From Takakia lepidozioides (taxonomy: Eukaryota > Streptophyta > Takakiopsida > Takakiales > Takakiaceae), in contig CM060732.1 of the NCBI GenBank assembly GCA_030704615.1, positions 73,823,053-73,887,052 of the forward strand: DNA of 64,000 nt, in the 5' to 3' direction. The notes under the pieces were generated by a model. The model was not told where the DNA came from. It made no database searches and was given only the letters and a program-made list of their open reading frames with translations. Made by a program: the position numbers and the translations under genes. Shown here piece after piece: positions 12,944 through 24,000 of the stretch (positions within the stretch are counted from its first letter, which is position 1; each line of letters begins with the position of its first letter).

Positions 12944-13318
12944 ATAGCTCTATGAGCTTTCCGCGGACGTTATAAAGCACCATTTCATTCTATTTCTCTC
13001 TCGCTCTCAAGTATATTTCCCTCTCTTGACAAATTGCAATTAGAGCAAGTGATAAGCCATGCACAGACTATTGTTAGGACTATCGTTTCCATGCGGTACC
13101 TAAGCTCCTCTAATGTTATCTGCTTAGACTGAGAGAGGGTCTGTGTTGGTGTGCAGTTTACCCATCCATACTCCGCAATGCCAGAAGAAATGGGTGGATG
13201 CAGAAATGTTGAAGCCCAAAAATGAGCGTCGCCCAATGCCCCAGCCACCAGCCCCTCCACCGCCTGACCGAGCCATCAAAGTGGGTGGTCCCCAAGCCAT
13301 TGATGACTTAAATGAGGC
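12815..13318 (+). pseudogene. C2HC-type zinc-finger gene, 5' exons only; first splice donor lost to a CT repeat
   Basis: Exon 1 (from 12815) encodes a short N terminus and LVCYLCGREFGSKSS, the first half of a zf-C2HC_2 (PF13913-like) finger. Exon 2 (13157-13318, after gtgtgcag) supplies LPIHTPQCQKKW, which completes the C-x2-C...H...C finger, followed by a Pro-rich linker and GGPQAIDDLNE, as in ZC2HC1/ZNF474-like proteins. Exon 2 ends at a clean donor GC|gtgagg in phase 2. The homologous junction in exon 1 falls where the (CT)20 repeat begins at 12901; there is no GT between there and the in-frame stop TGA at 12953. Unspliced, the frame gives a Ser-Leu tail and stops. No later exon with a second finger was found before the repeats at 14.1 kb. 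The gene is therefore probably broken, or uses a non-canonical donor. Confidence 0.7.
12901..12940. repeat. (CT)20 microsatellite at an exon-intron boundary
   Basis: Twenty uninterrupted CT units directly follow the codons for FGSKS of the C2HC zinc-finger exon. In frame they read as alternating Ser and Leu. The repeat occupies the position expected for the intron-1 donor. Confidence 0.95.
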
Positions 13319-14153
13319 GTGAGGCCCAACATCTTTCTAATCCTTCTAAACTTGAGTTTCCATGGATGGAGAGACTAAGATAAAACATTATGGCGTGCAG
13401 TACTTCCAACTTTGGTGTCCAAATGTTCGAAATGAGTAGAGTTGCTATCAGCATTATGAAAAGGAGTTGGTTCTGACTGTTGAAATCGGCTGCACATGAA
13501 TAACATATCATAATTTGAAAGATTTGAGAGCACTGGGAAAAGAGGCTTGGACCATAAACACATTTGGAATTTGGCGTCAAGTGCTGTGCGGCAGTAAGCA
13601 GGCCCCCTTTCTCAGCAATATTTCCCACGTTATATATGAATGGTTTGCTATCACTCCCAAAGGCTGCCTGCAGATCTAAGTCCCTGAGAGCCTATCTAGT
13701 TATATGAATTATCTCAACATCATCAGCTGCACAGAGTTTGTCCAACTCAGAAGCTTAAGATGCCCCAAAGACGAGGCCTGCACGATTGCATGACCTGTGT
13801 TGCAATATTAACAATATATATATATCTAGATCTATATATGTGAAAAAGATCCTATATAGGTGAGATTATTGATCTCGAGCGTCAACTCCTTAAAAGCCAA
13901 ATCGACTGCATTGAATGACAAATGGGGACCCAGCAAAGCTACGCTTGTAAGCAAGTTTGAATGCAGTTTAATAGCAGAAGTTGGTCCCTTAACAATGTTG
14001 CAAGGAGTTGCAATTCTATGGTTTGCGTCTATGATCAAGTGAGGGAAAGAGATCGAACTTCCTCCATGCTCTAAGGCTAATCTGAAGAGTAAAACAACAC
14101 AGCCTGACCCTACACTGACTTATACGATGCGCTGGTTGCAGAGCATACGCAGC
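13319..14153. other. Presumed intron or intergenic DNA downstream of the zinc-finger exons
   Basis: No second C2HC finger or other exon was recognised. Short frames on both strands have no family motifs. If the zinc-finger gene were intact its next exon would enter in phase 2 somewhere beyond this point. Confidence 0.35.
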
Positions 14154-14960
14154 GTTTCAGGCTTCTCTTCAACAGTGCAATCGCAGGTTCAGCCCAACTG
14201 CTTTCAAGCATCACCAACATGGCTGCACAAAACGAAACCCTGCTAAACCGGCAGGAACTGGTCTGATTGCAAACTCCTTGTCGAACAGATTGGTGCCCGG
14301 TGCTATTGCTGGATCTAAGCATGGATTTGCAAGTAAGTACTCTGACGAACTCAAGTTTATACGCAAACGCTTTGTCTGGAAGTCTATTCCCAGTGCCCCA
14401 GGTGAGCAGAGATTTCATGAATGCTAAAAGCACAAAATATTTAACCAGAGATATTCAGAGGTGTGGGCTGGTACAGGATCACCAGGGAAAAAAAAAATAG
14501 CAATAAGAAATTTAAAGCAACTCCGATTAAGAAACCAAAATTACATATTACAACTCGTTCGAGCATAAAACAAGTGATTGAGAACAATGAGCAGAAAAGG
14601 GCAAAGCCTAATCCATCCTCGGGTCGAGCAGGCCGTGCATCAAAGCAAGAAGCTCCGAGGACCAAACAAACACAATTAAAGAGGCCTCCACAGAAAAAGG
14701 CAGGGGCTAGTTCATCGTCTGGACCAAGCAAAAGTGTAGGCCCGACGTTGTCCCCATTCCGCCTTTGCAGATCTTCTTGCTGCTGACAAAGGCCGATGAA
14801 AAGTGTTGGAATTTTGAAGCATTTGAAGCAAATCAATCCAGACCAAGTTTGCAGGACTGCACAGGAGGATTTCTCATCTTGTGCGTGATCAATATAACAT
14901 CGAGCTTTGAATCCGGCTCTATTTACGAGTGGCAATTGATGATAGATTACACTTAATTAC
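14154..14960 (+). repeat. Dispersed repeat, copy A (inverted relative to copy B at 40.16-41.01 kb)
   Basis: About 0.8 kb matches the reverse complement of 40163-41010 over its whole length with moderate divergence and small indels. Both copies retain a basic, Ser/Pro/Lys-rich reading frame (TPIKKPKLHITTRSSIKQ near its start, PPQKKAGAS and SGPSKSVGP later). Preceding it is another stretch whose plus-strand frame reads like a helical segment (FNSAIAGSAQLLSSITNMAA). The repeat could be a non-autonomous element or a duplicated gene fragment; no terminal repeats were found. It is bounded on the right by the LINE poly(A) end. Confidence 0.7.
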
Positions 14961-14961
14961 C

Positions 14962-17705
14962 TTTTTTTTTTTTGAGAATTTATTCCACCTAAATGTTAGC
15001 ACAGTCCAGCGGCATATGACAACATCTCAAAAGAGATGGGGGAGGAGTAACATTCCACCGTACCCCTCTATCCAAATGGAAGCAAAAGAAGGAAGAACCA
15101 GCCCAAACAGATAAAAATTCCGCCTCAAGATCAGGTTGCTTTTGAATGCTACGGTTGAGAGCATGTTTCTGTAGTTGTTGCCACTCTACCATGCCACTAG
15201 AGATGGTGTCCTTCCATGCCAGAGTCAAGACTTGTTGCACAGAGAAGGTCACCTCGCACACCAAATTTGCCAAAGATTTGTTAGACCTGAAAATGTCCCA
15301 TGCCCGGAGTGGATGGCGAGGTGATCTTACATTACTTAATTGAATCTCCAATCCCCAGTCCTCGTCCATGGAGTGGATAGGGGGCTCAATGCCAAGGAGA
15401 GCCTCCAACCACGTAGAATACAACACACAGCCAATTTCCAAGCGAGCGTGGTGGAAATGTGTCCATGTATGGTGAGCAAATTTGCAAGACCAGAGACAAT
15501 GTTGTAGTGTCTCGTCATGTTGCAAGCAGACCTGACAGACTGGAGAATGTCCCATTTTAGAACACCAAACAGCAGTAGTAAACCCTCCATTCATTGCAAG
15601 CCACAGGAACATAGACACCTTCCTAGCCTTGCCTCTGTCCCAAACTCTACACCAAGTCCGGAAGCGGTCTTTGCAGGCATCAAACCCCATTGAATGTAAG
15701 ATTTGAGTGGCCCTTGAGCTATGTCATTGGTGGAGCAAGGCAGCAGTATAACCAATTTTTGCAGTATAGCCAAGGAAATCTTGAGCCCCTGTGGCTCCAG
15801 TCTCCTTCCAGTGCCACTAGCCTAGATCCCAATCTAGGTTATCAATGAAGCCATGAGAGAATAACCAAATAGTGTGGCGTGGGTATGGAGTGTACCGAGG
15901 ATTCGTGGCAAGAAATCTCCGCTGAGGACCATCCCACGTGATCACCCGAATTAGCTTAATAGGAAGAGGGGGGATGTGAACTAGGGAAGGGGAAGAAGAG
16001 AAAAGTTGCTGGTTGAAGTGGCCACCTTTGTGATATTTGCGAGCTAAGGTCATTGTGGCGGACGTCCATTTCACCTGAAAACCTTCCCTAACCTCCTCTT
16101 TGCCATTGATGGTGTGTGATGTGCCAACCCAGTCACCTACTTTAAGAGATTGCTTGAGCCGTGGATCCCAGTTGGGAGGAAAAGCTGTAATCAGACGTTG
16201 GCGATGTTGGCAAGTACCATGGTTGCCAACACGTTGGCTTAAGACCTCTCTGGAAATCCAATCATCTTTGTGAGGGTCCCAAATATGCTTGACATGTGCG
16301 ACACCATAGCTCGCCCATTTTGCAGCCCATTTGGAGTGTCTACCAGTCCCAAACATGCTACCATGTTCATCCGAGGTTCATCCACAACATGGGGGTTGAG
16401 AAAGAGAGATTGTTGGAGGATTGCTGAGGTAGTATCTGGAGTAGCAATCTCAGCTTGATGCTGCACTGATAACCATGCCTTCCAGATGCCCCAAAAAAGC
16501 TCAGCAATCCTCCAACCATGCTGAACTTTGGTGGCATGCATGGCCCAATTAAAGCTACCTGGCCACAACCCTTCTTTGGTCGTAGAGATGCGACACAGTG
16601 GCAAAGCAGTGATTTCCATGGTTCCATACCAGGTGCCAAGCCGTGAACAAAAAGTTTGGCCATCAAAGCATTTGTCTACAAGAAGGGGTCAATCAATTTC
16701 ACTCCCCCTAGTGAAAATGGTAAGTTCAACGTGGTCCATGCAACTTTAGCTCTGCAATTATGGGTGTCATCTGACCAAATAAAATTGCGAATCAAGGCCC
16801 TCACTTGGTTCAGAACACGGACTGACGGGCTCCAACATGATGCCACATACCACAGGGTGGACAAGAGTACATGGTTGGCAATAAGAACACGCCCTGCAAG
16901 GGATAACATTTGAGAAGCCCAAAAAGAGAGTTTTTTGCGTAGTGATGCCATATGCAGTGCAAAGCGTTGTGTTGCACTCATCTTGTAACCAAGAGAGAAG
17001 CCAAGGTAACGGGTAGTTTCCCCTGGTAACAACCAATTCAAATGGACATCTTCGCCCCAATGGAAGGTGCGAGGGGCCTCACTAGCCCAAATGGCGCAAG
17101 ATTTGTGCCAATTGATATGGGCCCCTGAGGCACAGCAAAAGACATCAAGTACACGACGACATGCCTCCAAATTGCCTTTGGTACCCTTGGGAAAGAGTGA
17201 AGTATCATCCACAAATTCTTGGTCTACCAACATGGTGTTGTCAGGAACTCGAAGACTTGTAATTGTGCCATCATTTGAGAGCACATGCCCCAAACAATCT
17301 GCAATGAAAAGGTACAAATATGGAGCAAGGGGACACCCTTGGCGAACAGAACGGGAAAGTGAGAAGGGTTTGCTCGTCAGTCCATTGAAGGAGATACAAG
17401 AGTTGGCATCCACATATAGAGCTCTCACCCACCTTATCCATTCCTGAGAAAAGCCCATTCAAAGCATCGTACCTTCAAGAAAGCTCCAATCAACGCGGTC
17501 ATATGCCTTTTCAAAATCCAACAGGAGTATAACTAGTGGTTGTTGGCTTTCAGTTGCCCACTCCATGGCTTTATAAGCCAAAAAAACATTATCAATAATG
17601 CAACGTCCACGAACAAACCCAGGCTGGTTGGACCGTATGAGGGTTGGGAGCAACACTTGAAGTCTCATGGCCAATGTCTTGGCAAGGATCTTGTAAATGG
17701 TCCCT
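14962..17705 (-). mobile_element. LINE (non-LTR retrotransposon): reverse transcriptase and zf-RVT part, 5' end cut off by a CACTA element
   Basis: Read on the minus strand, 17674-16676 encode L1-type reverse transcriptase: PGFVRGRCIIDNVFLAYK, LLLDFEKAYDRVDW, SVRQGCPLAPYLYLF and the position of the catalytic YxDD box, here changed to FVDDTSL, then the thumb region. After several frame breaks, 15690-14989 give a zf-RVT segment (FLWLAMNGG, CQVCLQHDETLQHCLWSC). A run of T at 14962-14973 is the poly(A) tail. The upstream endonuclease part is missing: the LINE sequence stops at the CACTA terminus at 17709. Frame disruptions show it is dead. Its 3' end is shared with the truncated copy at 11160-11627. 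Confidence 0.92.
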
Positions 17706-18699
17706 AGTCACTACAGCAAATGGGGGGGTTTTGCGACGCCAGCCACGCCCCACGCCCCGAGCGGCGCCGAGTGTGCGACGCCAACCCCGCGGAGCCTGTT
17801 TGCGACGTCGGGCCGTCGCAGTCAAACCCCGCAGGTCGCCACCTGGCGCTGGGGCCAGGCGGCGACGCCTGGCCGTCGCACGGGTGGATGAAGAGCAGAA
17901 GGCAACCCTTCTCTGCGACACCCAAGGGTTGCCCCCCAGTGAAGGGCAGAAGGCAGTCCTTTCTGGCGACGGCCGGTCGTCGCACACAAAAAAAAACAGC
18001 CCTTTCTTTCATCGCAGCCCTTTCTTGCGACGCCCGGCCGTCGCATAGTGGCATGAAGGGCAAAAGGCCCTTGCGACGGCCGGGCATCGCAAATTGCCTG
18101 GCTGCCCTATTCTTTCAAAACAAAGGAACAGGTCACAGTTTGCGACGGCTAGCCGTCGCCATTTGCAACCCTCGGCCTCATATATCCAAAAAAACGCGTC
18201 GTAGTTTACGACGCGTGGGGGTCGTAGGCAGCGACGGCAGGGCTTTCTAGGTTTAGGTTTAGGGCCTTTGAGGGTTCTTAGTTTTTTTTTTTTTTTTTTT
18301 TTTTCATATAGTACCAGGGTAGTGTGTTTTTTTTCTTTATGATTTAGTTTGTTGTTGTGGACCTTCTTGTAGATTGTGACATTCATTTTGATAATTCTCT
18401 TGATATCACATCTGTATGTGGTTCTCCAACATATTCATTGCATCTGCCTTCTTTCTTGAAAGACTACCAGCCACAGCCATATTTGATCAATCATAGAAAT
18501 AAGCTACAATATGTATGTACATGTACAATCAATCGAAGGGATGGGTACAGTTCGGTGCGAGAATTGTTATGTAGCTTTGATTTTGTGTCTAATCAACTTG
18601 AACATCATCATCCGGAGCTTCTTCATCCTCATCAAGCTGCAAGTCTTCTTGGTCATCGGAGTCATCGTCATAAATGGCCTGGCCCTCAAAACGCACCTC

Positions 18700-20510
18700 C
18701 TAATCATCCTCCATCTCGTTGTCAATGGCCGTGTCTTCGTCTCTTTCTCCAACATCCGTATCTTCTGGAGCTTCATCATATAGGGTCCGGGATGCATTGT
18801 CCGGGGCGTCATCATCATCTTCTACCCTCTCTATCCAACCTCCATCATCAGCATCATTATGACCAGTCTCTCCATCCACTGCAGTTGCCTCACCCCATGG
18901 AGATCCGAGACCATGATAGATACGTCTTCCTCTTGGCTGAGCATGCACAATCACCTTCCAATTCCCCCCTCTTGTTTTGTCATCGGAGAAAAAAACTTGC
19001 TCCATGTCTGAAGACCATGAAAAAGGCTCATCGGAGGGACGATGAATAGAGTTGAGTCTATCTGCATTGACGCGCATGAAACCACAATAATCTTGCACTA
19101 GTGTTGCGGAGGGCCCCACAAGATGTGGCTGGAACCACCTTCCCTTGAAGAGAAGAAGCCGGTACCTTGTATACTGAAGTTGCAGTATGATCTCAAGCTC
19201 TTCAATGTACTCAAGTTTGCTCATAGCAGATCGTGTATCTCCTTTGCCCCACACGGAGTCTTGCCAATATGTGGCACTTAAGCCAGAATCAAAGGTTGTT
19301 TTGCGCTTCATGTCAAGAGCACGAATGCGGAAATGACGACCGTGAACCCAAACCGCCGTGTATGAGGTCGTGAATTGAGAGGGGCCCCTTGCAATGTCTT
19401 GCACCAAATCTGAAACCCACTACTACGTTTAGGGGGGGTTAGCGATGCCAGGACCCCGGGCGCGCCGGACGCGCCGACCCCCTTGCGACTGCAGCGTCGC
19501 ACCAGCGTCCGGCTCGGGACTTGCGACGTCGGGGCATCGTAACGCTGACACTCGGACGACGTTGTGGCATCTTGCGATGCCATGCCGTCGCCGGAAATGG
19601 GCCTAACCCCATTTCCCCGCCAACGCACTGGGGGAGTTACCCCCCTACTGTGACGTCTGGGGGTCGCACTTACGACCCCCGGACGTCCCTAATGCGGCGT
19701 CGCAGAAAAAACGTCGCAGAAAAAAACGTTTTTTTTTTTTTTTTTTTTTTTTTTTTTCCTTTTAGCAATGCCCGGACGTCGCAAGTCGCGCCGGCGCCGC
19801 GGCCCGGGGGTTTGCGATTCCCCGACGACGCTAATTAGCAACGTTCCGGGAGCGACGTCTCTGCGACTTCCCGACGTCCCAAAATGCCTTGGGCGCGCTC
19901 TGGGCCCCGTAGAGTATTTCCGTCGCTAATCGCGGCGGTTGGAGGTCGCTGGGGCATCGCTAACCCCCCCCCCCCCCCAAACGTAGTAGTGACCACATCT
20001 CCTTGAGCAATGGCGTCATAAATTGAAGTCTGAAGCCACTGTTGGAATGAACTTAGAGGCTGCAATTCCATGGGCAAATTTTGTGAAGGAACATTCCGGC
20101 GGCCCGCTCCTCGTCATGGGCGTCTAGTAACCGGCCTTGGATGGTTCCGCCTCCATGCAAGCGTCTCCTCCTTTCGTTGCTGAACAAGATTATTGTATCT
20201 TGTCTCTCACTCATGTATGGATGGGGTATTCTTCAGCATGAAGTCATGCGCTTGCTCAATCACCAAGGTCGGCAATTTTACCCTCTTCGATTTTTTGGGC
20301 AAAACGATGTCATTGGTTTGTGCATCCTCCTCTTCCTTCCATATCCGAGGGGCTTCCTCATCCACCCTTGTCATGTACTCCGTAATAGAACATAGTTTTT
20401 TGCAACGTATACCCCTCCGCCATGCTTCCCTCCGGTTGCGTCATTTCTCTTACAAATCATTTCAAAATCTTCATATAACGCTCAAGGAAAACAAGGTACA
20501 TGGTCTGGAG
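18700..20510 (-). pseudogene. CACTA transposase C-terminal region (DUF4218 end + DUF4216), interrupted by a MITE
   Basis: Minus-strand frames give, in order, SMAEGYTLQK, the acidic segment ending KSKRVKLPTLVIEQAHDF, SIYDAIAQGDVV, then after the MITE LVQDIARGPSQFTTS and the DUF4216 domain with a long acidic tail rich in Asp and Glu. Removing the MITE and one copy of its ACC duplication restores one frame across the gap (VV-SD-LVQD). In CACTA elements this region lies downstream of the TNP2 transposase domain. At least two nonsense codons lie in the 20.1-20.5 kb portion. Confidence 0.82.
19418..19991. mobile_element. CACTA-type MITE nested in the CACTA transposase frame
   Basis: 574 bp with terminal inverted repeats CACTACTACGTTT(A)GGGGGG...TTAGCGATGCC at both ends, ending GTAGTAGTG, flanked by a perfect 3-bp duplication ACC (19415-19417 and 19992-19994). 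No coding capacity. The inside is GC-rich with repeated GCGACG/CGTCGC motifs, apart from a 30-base T run at about 19728-19757. Confidence 0.93.
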
Positions 20511-20514
20511 GTAG

Positions 20515-21149
20515 AAAGAGACATTTTTTTGGTGAGGAATTTGGGGTGTCCAGCCGCATGGTCCCTACTGTGACTGAACATCTTCGTTTTCCGACCTCCT
20601 CGTATCGAACACTTGAGTTGTGCCCCGAGCTTTGAATCTTCTTTTGTTGGGGCAGTTTAATGTTATGTGATCATCGTCTCCGCAATAAAGACATAATCCA
20701 TTCGAGCTCCGTCTTTGTTTTTCTTATGGCGTCAATGGCTTGAATCGGACAGCATCAATCTGATAGAAAGGTGCCCACGAATCCCACTTGAATACCTTCA
20801 TCGGGGTAGTGTTGTTGATGTAGTCGTAAGTACAGTCGTACTTGTTGAACAAAACCGCGAAATCTTGATCTCGTCCCATCAATTTCTCGGGCATGCTGAT
20901 CTTTGGTTCTCTCGTAATCTGTTGAAGATGAACCGTTGCAGTAGGAGCTATTGCAGTAGGGACTCGTATGGTTGAAGATCCATTGTTCGACTCCTTTAAC
21001 TCTGAAATTTGTTGTTGCAAATTGTGGAGAGCGTTGCCAAGATCTTGAGACTGATCAGCTTGCAATTGGGTGGTAGAGGTACGAAGTTCTTACATATGGA
21101 GCTGAAGACTCTGCAATGTGGCGACCATTTCCGCAAATGTGCCTTCCAT
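20515..21149 (-). pseudogene. Ty3/gypsy gag fragment with zinc knuckle (in an inverted segment)
   Basis: Starting at the ATG at 21149 on the minus strand the frame reads a coiled gag N terminus (MEGTFAEMVATLQSLQ), a stop, then LGNALHNLQQQISELKE, REPKISMPEKLMGRDQDF and, after a stop, a CCHC zinc knuckle CLYCGDDDHITLNC near 20.65 kb. This is the order of a gypsy gag. It ends near 20515, where the sequence switches to CACTA transposase. The matching protease/RT part lies on the plus strand from 22467, explained by an inversion. Confidence 0.8.
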
Positions 21150-21187
21150 CTTAACTAACTAAGGAACAAACTTTAGTCTCGCCAAAC

Positions 21188-21788
21188 TGTCAAGGACGAG
21201 AACATGACTGAACACAAACAAGAGATCAGACTAGAGGTACAAGACTAGACAAGAAGTCAAGGTCGGCGTGGCCGAATGCACGATGAGTAAATAAGAATCA
21301 AGATGATCTTTATAACAATGAACAAGAGTATAAGATATTGGAACACGACTTGAATACTGGAATGCTGGAAACTGGACTAGAGTATCAGATATTGGAAACT
21401 GGGCTAGAGTACTGGGAACTGGAAACAATAGTAGCTTGAACTGGTGTTGGCGAGACTGAAGAGTGTCCAGTCTCGCCTCCTATATATACTGGCTACTAAG
21501 AAACTTCCCTAAGAAGCTTCCCCTATGGAGGTTTCTTGCTGGAGAAGTTTCCAAGATTAAACAAAGGTTTCTTGAGGGAGAAGCTCTCTTAAACAAATGA
21601 GGTATCTTGATGGATAAGTTTCCTCCAAAAGAAGCTTATTGAGCAGTTTCCAAGTTACTCTTGGTAATTTGGTACACTCCCGATAACTTGGTAAGTAATG
21701 ATAAATCATGGTAACTTCTGGTAACATGATAACTTGATAACTTCTGGTATTTACTCCTGGTAAGTTCATCTGGGCTATGTCCGTGACA
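21188..21788 (-). repeat. Probable Ty3/gypsy LTR
   Basis: 601 bp beginning TGTC and ending GACA, directly upstream (on the minus strand) of the gag fragment. Between the LTR end and the gag ATG lies TTTGGCGAGACT, a candidate primer-binding site. The LTR contains the TATA-like tatatatac near 21481 and repeated TTACC(A/T)GAAGTTA-type motifs. Only one LTR is visible, so this assignment rests on position and termini. Confidence 0.65.
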
Positions 21789-21859
21789 ATTTTCACGTAA
21801 AAAATTTGTGTAAGTATTTGAGGGTGAGGATATATGTAGGACCTGAAGATTCGTCATCT

Positions 21860-22467
21860 TCTAGATCCCATGCATATTGAGTAGAATGTCTGCTCGTCCC
21901 TTTTTCGGGTTCTTCACGGCACGCCGACAAAGAAGGGAGTGGTTACAAAAGGAGATTATCTCGGTGTTAGAAATGAGCTTGAGGAGCAGGGTCGCATGCG
22001 CCATCTATGGGCCGAACAAAATGGTGTGGACCCAAAGTGTGTTGTACGGTGGAAGTATAGGCGCACACCTTGACAATGGACAAAGGAGGAATACAAGAAA
22101 GTGATAACCACCATAAGTGTTGTCCGAACACCAACTGGTTATAGGTCATCCCTCCGTACGAAGTTCAGATAAGAAGACGGGGTCCATGGTTTGAAGTCTC
22201 ATGACTACCACAATCTATTGCAAGACATCTTGCCCATTGCAGACGTGAGACATTGATTTCCGAGGTTCGTGAGACAATCTATAGATTGGAAGGCTTGTTC
22301 CGGTGGATTTGCTTCAAAGAGTTGGAGGAAGCGGATTTTCCACGAATGAAGAAGGAGGCGGCGGAGAAAATGGGTATGTTGGAGATGCACCTTCCTCCCT
22401 CCTTCTTTGACATCCAAGTGCACTTGGTAGTGCACTTAGTGGAAGAGGCTTCGATTTGCCGGCCCCG
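21860..22467 (+). pseudogene. CACTA transposase TNP2/DUF4218 fragment, inverted relative to the rest of the element
   Basis: Plus-strand frames give RRTP, then KEEYKKVITTISVVRTPTGY, GLKSHDYHNLLQDILPIA and, from about 22250, ISEVRETIYRLEGLFRW with LPPSFFDIQVHLVVHLVEEA at the end, the core of DUF4218. Several frameshifts are present. It stops at about 22467 where the frame runs straight into a gypsy protease. The missing continuation of this domain is on the minus strand ending at about 20515. Confidence 0.85.
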
Positions 22468-23228
22468 TTCATTCCCAGTAAAGATCAGGATGCAAAATCG
22501 AGATATCTCCGTAGAAGCACTTTTGGACTCGAGCGTTTCATAGTGTTTTATTGACAAAGACTTTGCGAAGCAACACAATTTAACGTTGTAAGAAAGAAAT
22601 TATCGGCCCCTGTTGAAGTCATCGATGGACGACCGTTAGCATTAGGAAATATTGACCATGAAACTCAACCTCTTGAAATGAAGCTTAAAAATCAAGCATC
22701 ACAGATTGTTTTCAATGTCATCTAGTCTCCAACAAATCATGTGATCCTTGGACTTCCCTGGTTTGTACTTCATAATCCTGACATCGACTTCCGATCACGA
22801 AAATTTCTGCAAGACAAAAATACAAAAGTACCAAAGGTATTCAACCCCTGTTTCTTGAAGCTAGAGCCTTCATGAGAGCTTTATGCGACTCCGATCAAAA
22901 CCACAACAGACCAAGGTACTTCGACATTATCCACTTAATATCAAGATTTCAAGGATGTCTTTGAAAAAAAAAATACAGACATGTTGCCAGAACATCGACC
23001 TTATGATTGTGCAATTGAGTTGCAAGAAGGAGCTCAACCACCATTCGGCCCGATCTACAATTTATCTCAAACGGAGCTGGCTGTTTTACGCGAATACATT
23101 CATGAAAATTTGTCAAAGAATTTCATTCGACATTCGAAATCACCCGCGGTAGCACCTATATTATTTGTGAAGAAGAAAGACGGATCGTTACGCATGTGTC
23201 TGGACTATCGTGGGCTCAACAAGCCGGT
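22467..23228 (+). pseudogene. Ty3/gypsy protease and N-terminal reverse transcriptase fragment
   Basis: After the CACTA junction the frame reads SFPVKIRMQNRDISVEALLDS with the active-site DSG/A changed to DSS and a premature stop, then NHVILGLPWFVLHNPDID, and after a gap [40 protein letters not shown] and LDYRGLNKP, the start of gypsy RT. It is cut at about 23228 by an AT-rich repeat. This part is in the orientation opposite to its gag and LTR. Confidence 0.88.
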
Positions 23229-24000
23229 TATAACCGCCTGTTATTAGACCGGTTATATATATATATCCGGAGGAGGTGCAAAAATAAAAATAAAACCGGA
23301 TATAAACAGGTCCGGCGGAGGCTAGGGGTTGAGATAACCAGCGGACTTTGAGAACCGGCGAGCAAGTTTGGTTTTTTATTTATTGATATCCGGCCATGGC
23401 CTTAAAAAATGACCCGGTTATCAATAAATAGTGTCAACATATACCCTTGCTAAGATTAATGTGACACCAATCTGGTAACTAAGATGTCCATTATTGATCA
23501 TCTGGATGATCCAGTTTCAAGGGCTAACCATCTTGCATGGCTGGTCAATCCCTGCTTGGCATTTATTTAAGTTTTTTTTTAAATAAAAAATAAAAAATCA
23601 TCATTTCAATATATGTAAATTTTTATTTTATAAATAATTCATAAACATGACCGCAATATAACTGTTTTAAGGACCGCCGGTTATCTACCGGGTTATGAAG
23701 TATATTGAACTTCCAGAACCGGTTCAAAAACCCGCCTGTGCAAAGGTCTTTAATAACCGGAATTGAACTTAACCGGGTTTTTTGAAAACATCAAAGAACT
23801 GCCTCCGGCAGGTTATTTTAAATTTCTTTTGCCATTTACCCGCCTCCGGAGGTTTTAAAGAAGGGCCAATTGGCAAAGAACTTGCACCGGAGGAGCTCAC
23901 GAAAACCTGATAACCGCCCAACACTGGTAAATACCCTCTCAGGGCCGGGTGCCTTCAAGAAGGCTGCCCTGGGACACATGTCACCCCTACACCTGCTTAT
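23228..24000. repeat. AT-rich repeat with many AACCGG/CCGGTT motifs
   Basis: The stretch interrupts the gypsy reverse transcriptase after LNKPV. It is rich in CCGGTTAT and ATAACCGG motifs in both orientations near both ends (23228-23300 and 23640-23925), which suggests a non-autonomous DNA transposon with subterminal repeats. No clear terminal inverted repeat or target duplication was found, so the class is open. Confidence 0.45.

Larger units (their letters stand above)
17709..20515 (-). mobile_element. CACTA (En/Spm) element, left part with 3' transposase-associated region
   Basis: The left terminus CACTACAGCAAATGGGGGGG follows the LINE sequence at 17709. The first 0.55 kb is GC-rich with many copies of GCGACG and related 6-mers in both orientations, the subterminal repeats of CACTA elements. 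On the minus strand, 20510-19995 read IAEGY-like SMAEGY and EQAHDFMLKN, the end of DUF4218 and the linker, and 19414-18700 encode a DUF4216 domain (LVQDIARGPSQF, ALDMKRKTT, then YRLLLFKGRWF and VFFSDD). A MITE at 19418-19991 splits this frame. The rest of the transposase is found in opposite orientation at 21.86-22.47 kb because of an inversion. Stops and frameshifts show it is not active. Confidence 0.85.

Noticed and set aside
17592-18250. Several Arg/Pro-rich frames on both strands
   Set aside because: They come from the GC-rich subterminal repeats of the CACTA element, not from a gene.
18357-19049. 230-codon plus-strand frame rich in His, Pro and Leu
   Set aside because: It is the antisense shadow of the DUF4216 region; the minus-strand frame has real family motifs.
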